NCBI GenBank assembly: GCA_027008965.1
Contig: JALVDN010000243.1
Location: 1-9,669, forward strand
Length of the DNA stretch: 9,669 bases
Source of the DNA: Flavobacteriales bacterium
Lineage (GTDB): Bacteria; Bacteroidota; Bacteroidia; Flavobacteriales; Flavobacteriaceae
Reading direction: 5' to 3'
The position numbers and the translations under genes are program-made. Positions 1-5,041 of the stretch are shown one piece after another. The notes below the pieces were generated by a model, which worked only from the letters and a program-made list of their open reading frames with translations, did no database searches and had not been told where the DNA came from. Position 1 is the first letter of the stretch, and the number at the start of each line of letters is the position of its first letter.

Positions 1-270
1 TTTTTCAGGAGCGTCCTCCAAAAGGCCATTAAATTCAAGAACCTCTCCCGAAACAGGCATAAACAAATCCGAAACGGTTTTCACGGCCTCTACGGTCCCG
101 AAAACTTCATCTTTATCCAGCGTTTCACCTTCGGTTTCCACCTCCACATACACAATATCCCCCAATTCGCTTTGCGCAAAATCCGTAATTCCCACCAAAG
201 CGGTTCCATCGCCTAAATCTTTAATCCACTCGTGGTCTTTTGAATATTTCAAATCGTTTGGAAAATTCAT
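1..270 (-). CDS. gcvH: Glycine cleavage system H protein, N-terminal 90 residues (C-terminus outside window)
   Basis: This is the lipoyl carrier of the glycine cleavage complex. It shuttles the aminomethyl intermediate between the P, T and L proteins in the cytoplasm during glycine breakdown to CO2, ammonia and methylene-THF. The visible protein starts MNFPNDLKYSKDHEWI. It contains the family hallmarks GITDFAQSELGDIVYVE (residues 27-43) and GTVEAVKTVSDL (58-69), in which K64 is the lipoylated lysine. The usual length is about 125 residues, so roughly 35 are missing beyond the left edge. The ATG at 268-270 is chosen because it gives the standard GcvH N-terminus and follows a well-placed promoter. 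No glycine riboswitch is seen, and the inferred leader is only about 15-20 nt. Family assignment is secure. Confidence 0.97.
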   Translation of the reverse strand, partial: MNFPNDLKYSKDHEWIKDLGDGTALVGITDFAQSELGDIVYVEVETEGETLDKDEVFGTVEAVKTVSDLFMPVSGEVLEFNGLLEDAPEK

Positions 271-291
271 CGGTTTTTGTTTTTTATGCCA

Positions 292-322
292 CAAATTTAG
301 AAAAGAAAAACCGGAATACCAA
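292..322 (-). promoter_or_regulatory. Bacteroidota-type promoter for gcvH
   Basis: Read on the minus strand there is TTG at 322-320 (-33), a 20-bp spacer, and TAAATTTG at 299-292 (-7). This matches the Bacteroidota consensus TTTG...TAnnTTTG exactly at the -7 box. The predicted start would lie around 285, about 15 nt before the gcvH ATG. The sequence match is direct; its use as a promoter is inferred. Confidence 0.6.
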
Positions 323-364
323 TCTGAATTTTTCCATTCAAAAAGTGATTCAATCATTCCGGTT
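309..364. repeat. 9-bp perfect inverted repeat around the gcvH -33 box
   Basis: AACCGGAAT (309-317) and ATTCCGGTT (356-364) are perfect reverse complements separated by 38 nt. The left arm sits inside the spacer of the gcvH promoter and the -33 box lies just beyond it. It could be a regulator-binding site or a loose hairpin. There is no T-run of the kind expected for a terminator. Function unknown. Confidence 0.4.
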
Positions 365-487
365 GTAGAAAATTTATAAAATAATTTTGATGGCTCCGTG
401 AACCGCTTTTGGGGCGTTTCACTCCGCCACTCCGGGAGCCAAAGGCTTCCTATAATCCAAACCCAAAGCCACGCCTTTGTCTCCCTC

Positions 488-547
488 CGTCACTCCGCAA
501 GCCGGCACGCCTCCGCTACGCTCCGGCGTGCGTCTTGCTCCGTGACG
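488..547 (-). repeat. 60-nt nested hairpin with paired GGA/GGA internal loops
   Basis: On the minus strand the element folds as three helices: CGTCAC/GTGACG, then GCAAG/CTTGC, then GCACGCC/GGCGTGC, capped by GC-GTA-GC. A symmetric GGA opposite GGA separates helices 1 and 2, and another sits below the cap. GGA/GGA loops can form sheared G-A pairs and the cap is a GNA triloop, so the structure is probably stable as RNA or single-stranded DNA. Pairing is read directly; biological role is unknown. Confidence 0.55.
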
Positions 548-561
548 CCTCCAAGCCCTTC

Positions 562-582
562 GCCCTCCGCTTCGCTCCGGGC
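562..582 (-). repeat. Small hairpin with GGA/GGA loop and GC-GAA-GC cap
   Basis: On the minus strand: GCCC, GGA, GC-GAA-GC, GGA, GGGC. It has the same architecture as the tip of the hairpin at 488-547 but a different basal stem, so the two are probably members of one repeat type. GCGAAGC is a well-known exceptionally stable DNA mini-hairpin sequence. Confidence 0.5.
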
Positions 583-726
583 TCCGGTCTTGTCGGCGGG
601 CTCGGGAAACCGGCGCTTCCCTGATGCCCAAACGCAAACGCCACGCTTGTTTTCCCTCGCATACTCGCAAGCCTTCGGCGGTTGCCTTGCTATTTTGCCC
701 TGTACCGCCTTGTCTTGCTGCGCTAG

Positions 727-755
727 CGTCGGAGACGCCGAAGGCGTCTCCGACG
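727..755. repeat. 13-bp perfect hairpin with GAA/TTC loop
   Basis: Arms 727-739 and 743-755 are perfectly complementary (core GGAGACGCC/GGCGTCTCC) around a 3-nt loop. It is terminator-like in shape, but neither side has an adjacent run of T, and it lies several hundred bases from any gene end. A repeat hairpin is the better reading. Confidence 0.55.
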
Positions 756-993
756 AACATCGGGCATTCATATTTTTATTGTTTTGATTTTTAATGTTAT
801 ATGATTTTACCGTAGGGCCGTTGCATGCAACAGCCCTACTGTTCAATGCAACCATTGTAGGATTATACAAATCCGCCAATATCCGGAATCCTTTGCGTGT
901 TTTTTTGGGATATATCCTGACAATCCGATTATTTTGTGCTATCCGCAACGCTTTCAAATGACACGCTCTTTTACAATAAAATCAGTAGTGCAT
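756..993. other. Intergenic stretch with small palindromes, no gene
   Basis: The sequence returns to AT-rich composition here. Apart from the GTAGGG...CCCTAC hairpin at 812-839 it holds only short palindromes, such as GGATATATCC at 908-917 and GGATT/AATCC at 860-874. An open frame on the minus strand crosses it but runs on into the GC-rich repeat block and shows no recognisable domain. I see no RNA gene or convincing promoter. Confidence 0.45.
812..839. repeat. GTAGGGC...GCCCTAC palindromic intergenic repeat
   Basis: GTAGGGC (812-818) pairs with GCCCTAC (833-839), enclosing the perfect palindrome GTTGCATGCAAC (820-831), so nearly the whole 28 nt folds on itself with one C/A mismatch. A further GTAGG at 857-861 can compete for the CCTAC arm. 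Hairpins of the form GTAGGG...CCCTAC are common scattered repeats in Bacteroidota and other bacteria, to my knowledge. The resemblance to REP-like elements, which often carry GTAG at the hairpin base, is inference. Confidence 0.55.
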
Positions 994-1038
994 TGTCATT
1001 CCGACGGAGCTACCAACGGGAGCGACGAGGAATCTCTC
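994..1038. repeat. TGTCATTCCGACGGAG...GAGGAATCTC-type interspersed repeat
   Basis: The segment begins TGTCATTCCGACGGAGC and ends GCGACGAGGAATCTC, with the arms ATTCC (998-1002) and GGAAT (1029-1033) complementary. This layout matches a class of short intergenic repeats often seen in Bacteroidota genomes. It abuts the R1 element directly, so two different repeats are stacked here. Only one copy is present in the window, so repetitiveness is from general knowledge, not seen. Confidence 0.45.
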
Positions 1039-1040
1039 CG

Positions 1041-1194
1041 CGCCGGCGGGCGCAGTGGTATCCTTTTGAAGGCGAAGCCTAGCGGATGTTGGTGCGAGCA
1101 GGCTCCGAGCGAAGACGAGGAGACATCGCAGCACCATTTTACATCCGCAGGCTGAGCCGAAAAAGATTTAAACGGAGCACGCCATAAGGCGCCC
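1041..1194 (+). repeat. Structured repeat element R1 (154 bp), candidate folded RNA or ssDNA element
   Basis: The element has a second copy, R2, at 8861-9014, of equal length and orientation. Conserved parts are the left flank (from CGCCGGCGGGCG), a small CCTT/AAGG hairpin at 1063-1072, a 35-nt loop at 1096-1130 differing at only three positions, and the right flank (from GAGCCGA, including AGATTTAAACGGAGCACGCC). The arms between are unlike R2 in sequence but pair: AGCCT/AGGCT (1076-1080 with 1149-1153), GCGGATGT/ACATCCGC (1082-1089 with 1141-1148) and TGGTGC/GCACCA (1090-1095 with 1131-1136). GGC/GCC (1071-1073 with 1156-1158) and a tandem GA/GA mismatch close the arm below. GGGCGC/GCGCCC (1048-1053 with 1189-1194) could close the whole element. 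It ends about 40 nt before the carboxypeptidase start. Not recognised as a named RNA family. Confidence 0.7.
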
Positions 1195-1235
1195 AAGATT
1201 TCATCTTTTTGTAAATTGCAGAAAAACATGCTTGG

Positions 1236-2276
1236 ATGAAGCTAAAGTATTTTTTTATTTTATCTGTATTGGTTGGGTTTTCAGTGGCTTGTCGTTCCGG
1301 AAGAAAAGTCTATGAACATTCGGATGCTCCGCTGACACAAAGGGTGCAACCCAAACCGGTGGATTCGGTTTTTATTCCTGCGCCTTTGAAGAAAGGAGAC
1401 ACAGTGATTATTATTGCGCCTGCGGGTTATGTTGACGCTACGAAAAATTATATTGCACGAGCCGATTCTTTGCTGCTCGCGTGGGGTTTGATACCGGTTC
1501 ACGGGAAGCATTTATTTGAAAAGCATTATACATTTGCCGGAACGGATAGGCAACGTTTATCAGATTTGCAATGGGCTTTTGATCATCCGCATGCCAAAGC
1601 CATTTGGATGGCGCGTGGAGGATATGGTATGATCAGGATTATGAATGATTTGGATTATTCGGGTCTCAGGAAGCATCCGAAGTGGGTGGTGGGTTTTTCG
1701 GACATTACTTTTTTGCTCAACCAAATGTATGCCAATGGTATAGCGTCGTTGCACGGTTTGATGCCTATCAGTTTAACACATCCGAAACCGGAGCGAAAAT
1801 CGGCTTTGGTGACGCTTAAGAACATGCTTTTCGGGCGGAAGCTCAAGTTTGTCATTGACGGTCATCCGGCCAATGTTCCGGGTGATGGTGAAGGAATGGT
1901 GGTGGGGGGAAATTTATCGTGTTTGGTGGCCATGTTGGGTTCGTCTAATCAACTCAATACAGATGGAAAAATTCTTTTTTTGGAAGATGTGGGCGAATAT
2001 CCCTACGCTTATGACCGTATGCTTTTTGCATTGGCCAATGCGGGTTATTTTGATAACCTGCAGGGTTTGATTATCGGTGATATGAACACCAAAAAACCTT
2101 CACAAGATTTTGGTGAAACGATAGAAGAAATGGTTTTAAAACATGTTAAAGACAAGGGATATCCGGTTATCTTCGGTTTTCCGGCCGGACATGTGGTGAA
2201 AAACTATACGGTGCCCATCGGGTTGCGGATTAAGATTTCGGTTTCCAAGGAAAAAGCCAAAATTCAATATGAATGA
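1236..2276 (+). CDS. Lipoprotein LD-carboxypeptidase, peptidase family S66 (LdcA/MccF-like)
   Basis: S66 serine peptidases typically remove the terminal D-Ala from murein tetrapeptides (LdcA) or process related peptides (MccF). The hallmarks are present: IIIAPAGYVD (58-67), ARGGYG (126-131), GFSDIT with the presumed nucleophile S155, FLEDVGE with catalytic E250, and FPAGH with catalytic H319. Length (346 residues) suits the family once the leader is allowed for. The N-terminus MKLKYFFILSVLVGFSVAC is a lipoprotein signal with lipobox SVAC and acyl-Cys C19, so this copy is exported, unlike the cytoplasmic LdcA of E. coli. The start at 1236 is fixed by that signal peptide. The stop overlaps the next gene's start (ATGA, 2273-2276), implying translational coupling. 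No clear promoter is visible between R1 and the start. Exact substrate is inferred. Confidence 0.9.
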   Translation: MKLKYFFILSVLVGFSVACRSGRKVYEHSDAPLTQRVQPKPVDSVFIPAPLKKGDTVIIIAPAGYVDATKNYIARADSLLLAWGLIPVHGKHLFEKHYTFAGTDRQRLSDLQWAFDHPHAKAIWMARGGYGMIRIMNDLDYSGLRKHPKWVVGFSDITFLLNQMYANGIASLHGLMPISLTHPKPERKSALVTLKNMLFGRKLKFVIDGHPANVPGDGEGMVVGGNLSCLVAMLGSSNQLNTDGKILFLEDVGEYPYAYDRMLFALANAGYFDNLQGLIIGDMNTKKPSQDFGETIEEMVLKHVKDKGYPVIFGFPAGHVVKNYTVPIGLRIKISVSKEKAKIQYE

Positions 2277-3070
2277 GAAGAAGAATGTTTTTAGGTTTTT
2301 TGGGGTTGGGTTGGTTTATTATTTCATGTTCTTCCTATGGTGATTGGAAGAATCGTCAGGTTCAAAAAGATGTGAAGACTTATAGATTGGGCAATAAGAA
2401 AATAAAAATCATTAAATATGATTTGGAGGGTCCGGGGGTGGTGTGGTTCAATATGCACGATGATGAAAATACTTCGGTCAGGGCGGCCAAGAAAACGCTC
2501 CGAAAAGGTGACGGTATCCTGGCCGAATTAAAACATCCGGGCGGAAGAAATATCAGGTTCCGACTTCGAGGTGAAACTTATGCATTTGACCCGAACCGGA
2601 TTTATACACCGGCAGGAAGAAAAGCCACCTTGGAAAAATTCGGCCGTTATTCTCCGCAAGCGGATTCTTTGGTGGCCGGATTTTCCGCATTGATTACGGA
2701 TAGTTTGCTTCAAGGCGCAAAAATTGTCATAGCGCTACATAATAACACACGTGGAAAGTATTCTATTTTAAGATATTTGCCCGGTGAAATGTATGAAAAA
2801 GATGCATCAAAGGTTTTTGTTCATCCCGCTATGGACCCGGATGACTTTTTCTATGTGACGGACAGTTTGATTTTTGAAAAACTCAAGGAGCGAAATCAAA
2901 ATGTGTTGCTTCAAAACAACGATTCGGTGACGGACGACGGATCGCTTTCGGTGTATTGTGGTAAGAAAGGTATTCCTTATGTGAATATTGAAGCTCAAAG
3001 AGGGCACAAAAGAGTTCAAATGCAAATGATTGAAACGCTTAAAGAAGTCTTACGGGAAATTAAGGAATGA
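2273..3070 (+). CDS. Lipoprotein, putative M14/AstE-superfamily zinc hydrolase
   Basis: I do not recognise a named family, but the residues fit the metallocarboxypeptidase M14 / aspartoacylase-AstE fold. They are HDDE (H62, E65, an HxxE zinc pair), FDPNR (105-109, like DxNR of AstE), ALHNN with H156 as third zinc ligand, and NIEAQ with E240 in the general-base position near the end. The N-terminal MRRRMFLGFLGLGWFIISC is a lipoprotein signal (lipobox IISC, Cys19), so the enzyme should face the periplasm or surface. It starts within the stop codon of the S66 peptidase, so the pair is co-translated, which suggests sequential trimming of wall peptides. That pathway is inference. The last roughly 50 codons are duplicated as a broken fragment at 4304-4466. 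Alternative: a non-catalytic or amidohydrolase relative. Confidence 0.75.
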   Translation: MRRRMFLGFLGLGWFIISCSSYGDWKNRQVQKDVKTYRLGNKKIKIIKYDLEGPGVVWFNMHDDENTSVRAAKKTLRKGDGILAELKHPGGRNIRFRLRGETYAFDPNRIYTPAGRKATLEKFGRYSPQADSLVAGFSALITDSLLQGAKIVIALHNNTRGKYSILRYLPGEMYEKDASKVFVHPAMDPDDFFYVTDSLIFEKLKERNQNVLLQNNDSVTDDGSLSVYCGKKGIPYVNIEAQRGHKRVQMQMIETLKEVLREIKE

Positions 3071-3098
3071 TTTTTGCTAACGTGTATTTAAATAAGTT

Positions 3099-3626
3099 AT
3101 GAAAAGAATTATTCTTTTTTTATTCCTGTTTATTCTGTTTTTATTTTTCAAGTGTCCTAGAAAAATAAACGAAATAGGAAACAACTCCATTTATTTCAAA
3201 ATAAACGGAAAACCTGTAGTTGCTTATAGAGATGGTTTGGATTCCAAAATATTCAATGTGGTGAACAATAAGCTTTTGCTCATTCCATCATGGGGTGTGG
3301 AGATGTATATTGCTGATTTCCATGGGGAAGGAAAATATTTTATTGACGGGAACCATAGCCGGGCAGTATATCATAATGTCTACAATTCTTATGATTACCA
3401 AAGTTATTTTTACTTTAAGGATTCTTTGGGAGACATAGGTATTAACAGCTATTATGATACAATACATGTTTACAACCGGATTATTTCACCTTCATATGTT
3501 CATATTTTGGATTATGATCCCAACCAATATAAAATCCAGGTAATTTTTGAGTATCATGTGGCGGATTCATTGGGAGATGAAATGCATATCACCAAAGGGA
3601 GAATTATTTGGGGGTATCGTAAATAA
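3099..3626 (+). CDS. Exported protein A1, DUF6252-like, function unknown
   Basis: This is a 175-residue protein with an N-terminal hydrophobic signal (MKRIILFLFLFILFLFF) ending in KCPRK. C19 is conserved in the paralogue A2, which suggests a lipoprotein with an atypical lipobox (Lys at -1), or else a cleaved signal. The mature part is beta-rich: SIYFKINGKPVVAY (30-43), EMYIADFHGEGKYFIDG, then HITKGRIIWGY near the end. This pattern of an opening 'NGKP' strand, a central 'GxGxY' strand and a closing 'ITxGr' strand resembles DUF6252-type Bacteroidota lipoproteins; the match is from memory. It is followed 6 nt later by B1 and preceded by the hydrolase gene at 28 nt, so all are likely co-transcribed. 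Codon composition is more AT-rich than the two genes upstream. Confidence 0.8.
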   Translation: MKRIILFLFLFILFLFFKCPRKINEIGNNSIYFKINGKPVVAYRDGLDSKIFNVVNNKLLLIPSWGVEMYIADFHGEGKYFIDGNHSRAVYHNVYNSYDYQSYFYFKDSLGDIGINSYYDTIHVYNRIISPSYVHILDYDPNQYKIQVIFEYHVADSLGDEMHITKGRIIWGYRK

Positions 3627-3632
3627 GAGATT

Positions 3633-4265
3633 ATGAAGCTAAAATTAAACTGTCTTTTTCTCTTTTTTCCGTTATTGATATTTTCACAAGCTAAGAAAAC
3701 ATCCTCAAAAAAATCATTTTTTAAAAGTACGTTTTATGTAAATGCTTCTTCCGTATATAGGCCATATCAAACGAAAGGTTTTTATAGGCAAAATGTTATT
3801 AAATCCTTGGGTGTTTCTTTAGAAGGAGGTGTATATTTGACTTTTTGGAATTTTATCTATTTCCAAACAGGATTAAGTGCCACTCATTATAGATCCTATA
3901 ATTTCAGAGATCAGGGCAAGGTTTATCATCAGGTTGTCCCCCAAGCCAATGAATTGTCTGTACCTTATGTATTGGGGTTTGTATTTTATGATGATATAGC
4001 CATAGCAGTAGGGTTTAAAAAAATAATGGCATTGAATGAATTTTATACTTATAGAATTTTTGAAAACGGAGAGCTAGTTTATTATGATAAATCAAAATAT
4101 CTCAATTTCCCAAAATTCATTAATCAATCATCTTTTGTATATACGGATTTTTACGGATTTATCAGAATGGAAGCCAGAATAAAAGAAAATTATTATGTAA
4201 GGATTGATCAACGAATTTTTAGTAAGTACGCAATTTTTATAGGTTTAACTTATAAGTTTCCTTAA
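3633..4265 (+). CDS. Outer-membrane beta-barrel-like protein B1, function unknown
   Basis: This 210-residue protein starts with a classical signal peptide (MKLKLNCLFLFFPLLIFSQA, likely cleaved after FSQA). Alternating hydrophobic/aromatic strands follow, such as STFYVNASSVY, GVYLTFWNFIYFQTGLS and YYVRIDQRIFSKYAIFIGLTYKF. The C-terminus ends in aromatic strand residues (TYKFP), as in small barrel proteins inserted by BamA. The size suits an 8-strand barrel. No family is recognised with certainty. Strongly conserved stretches shared with B2 are GFYRQN, TFWN/D, YRSYNFRD, YHQVV and IFIGLTY. A sampled stretch is about 30% G+C, against about 42% in the carboxypeptidase gene. The barrel assignment is inference from strand pattern and signal peptide. 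Confidence 0.8.
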   Translation: MKLKLNCLFLFFPLLIFSQAKKTSSKKSFFKSTFYVNASSVYRPYQTKGFYRQNVIKSLGVSLEGGVYLTFWNFIYFQTGLSATHYRSYNFRDQGKVYHQVVPQANELSVPYVLGFVFYDDIAIAVGFKKIMALNEFYTYRIFENGELVYYDKSKYLNFPKFINQSSFVYTDFYGFIRMEARIKENYYVRIDQRIFSKYAIFIGLTYKFP

Positions 4266-4303
4266 TTGTTATTTGGAAAATCATAATGCTATAACAAAAT
4301 ATA

Positions 4304-4466
4304 GCTTCAAAACAAGGAACCGGTGACAAAAATGACGGATCGCTTTAGGTAAATTATGGAAAAAAAATATTCCTTATGTGAATATTGAAGCGCAACGGGG
4401 CACAAAAGAGTTCAAATGAAAATGATAGAAACGCTGAAAGAAATTCTGCAGGAAATAAAGGAATGA
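4304..4466 (+). pseudogene. Broken 3' fragment of the M14-like lipoprotein gene
   Basis: The fragment matches roughly the last 50 codons of the gene at 2273-3070, with near-identical runs such as TATTCCTTATGTGAATATTG and GGCACAAAAGAGTTCAAATG. It cannot be translated through. Ser226 (TCG) has become TAG at 4346-4348, about two extra bases sit near 4326-4335, and single bases are missing near 4360 and near 4395-4400; the last of these shifts the frame into TGA at 4415-4419. The ancestral stop codon (TGA, 4464-4466) and the following ATTTTTG are kept. There is no start codon. It is the leftover of the tandem duplication that made A2-B2 and now forms part of the 229-nt gap before A2. Confidence 0.88.
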
Positions 4467-4494
4467 TTTTTGTATATGTTTAATAAAAAACCGA

Positions 4495-5025
4495 ATGAAA
4501 AGAATTATTCCTTTTCTTTTTTTGTTTATTCTGTTTTCTTCATTGTTTTCCAGGTGTCCGAGAAAAATGAATGATATTGGAAACGATTCTATTTATTTTG
4601 AAGTGAACGGTAAACCGGTTGTGCCTTATCTTTACCTATCCAATACCAGCATGATTCAAGTGAGAAATAATAAATTGTTGATCCGTATTCCAGTTATTAA
4701 CAAAAGTATTGCACTGGAAATGTATATTTCGAACTTTCAAGGAAGAGGTAAATATATTATAGAAGGAGATTCCAACCGGGCGGTCTATCATCCCGGGACA
4801 CAAGATTATTTTTATTTTGAAGATACACTAGGGAATTTAGGCATTCATGATTATTATGGAAACATACATATTTATGATAGCATAATAAAGCCATCTTTTT
4901 TACATGTTTTAGATTATGATCCTATTCTCAATCAATTTCAAGGGATTTTTGAGTTTTACGTGGCGGATACATTGGATGCTGAAGTGCATATAACCAACGG
5001 AAGGATAATTTTGGGTTATGATTGA
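4495..5025 (+). CDS. Exported protein A2, DUF6252-like paralogue of A1
   Basis: This 176-residue protein aligns end to end with A1. Shared features are the opening MKRII and hydrophobic signal, Cys-Pro-Arg-Lys after the signal (C21 here, Arg at -1), SIYFEVNGKPVVPY, LEMYISNFQGRGKYIIEG, NRAVYH, DYFYFEDTLG, LDYDP, and the ending HITNGRIILGY. About half of positions look identical. Small indels fall in the loops: A2 has a longer segment before LEMYIS and a shorter one after RAVYH. The conserved Cys supports lipid anchoring, but the residue at -1 is basic and unlike a normal lipobox, so this is uncertain. B2 follows after 16 nt if B2 starts at 5042. No clear TAnnTTTG promoter was found before it, so transcription may read through from upstream. 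Confidence 0.8.
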   Translation: MKRIIPFLFLFILFSSLFSRCPRKMNDIGNDSIYFEVNGKPVVPYLYLSNTSMIQVRNNKLLIRIPVINKSIALEMYISNFQGRGKYIIEGDSNRAVYHPGTQDYFYFEDTLGNLGIHDYYGNIHIYDSIIKPSFLHVLDYDPILNQFQGIFEFYVADTLDAEVHITNGRIILGYD

Positions 5026-5041
5026 TAAAATTTTCCATCAG

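Larger units (their letters stand above)
397..760. repeat. GC-rich, hairpin-packed intergenic repeat block
   Basis: This block is far richer in G+C than the AT-rich DNA on either side and is made of short CTCCG/GCTCC-type motifs that fold as successive hairpins. Visible ones include GGGAGCC/GGCTTCC with an AAA loop (434-450), nested hairpins at 488-547 and 562-582, and a 13-bp hairpin at 727-755. Open frames on both strands cross it, but their translations are low-complexity Ser/Arg/Ala/Pro-rich strings with no domain. I treat the block as non-coding interspersed repeat DNA. It occupies the divergent region between gcvH and the carboxypeptidase gene. The minus strand carries the purine-rich loops, so that is the strand more likely to fold as RNA or ssDNA. 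Confidence 0.65.

Noticed and set aside
727..755. The 13-bp hairpin as an intrinsic terminator
   Set aside because: No T-run on either strand next to the stem and no gene ending nearby.
398..787. Open frames on both strands across the GC-rich block (for example 398-787 plus and 490-957 minus)
   Set aside because: Translations are low-complexity Ser/Arg/Ala/Pro strings without domains, and several frames are open at once as expected for GC-rich repeat DNA; the hairpin structure explains the sequence better.
1195..1210. AAGAT-TTC-ATCTT followed by TTT as a terminator after R1
   Set aside because: Only a 5-bp A/T-rich stem with a short T-run, and the equivalent place after R2 does not form the same hairpin.
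934..1229. Short open frames over the R1 region on both strands
   Set aside because: They cross the structured repeat, whose conservation pattern (paired arms, equal lengths, no codon pattern) is that of a folded nucleic acid, not a protein.
5018..5041. Upstream ATG at 5018 as the start of B2
   Set aside because: It would add polar residues before the signal peptide and overlap A2; the paralogue B1 starts at the position equivalent to 5042.
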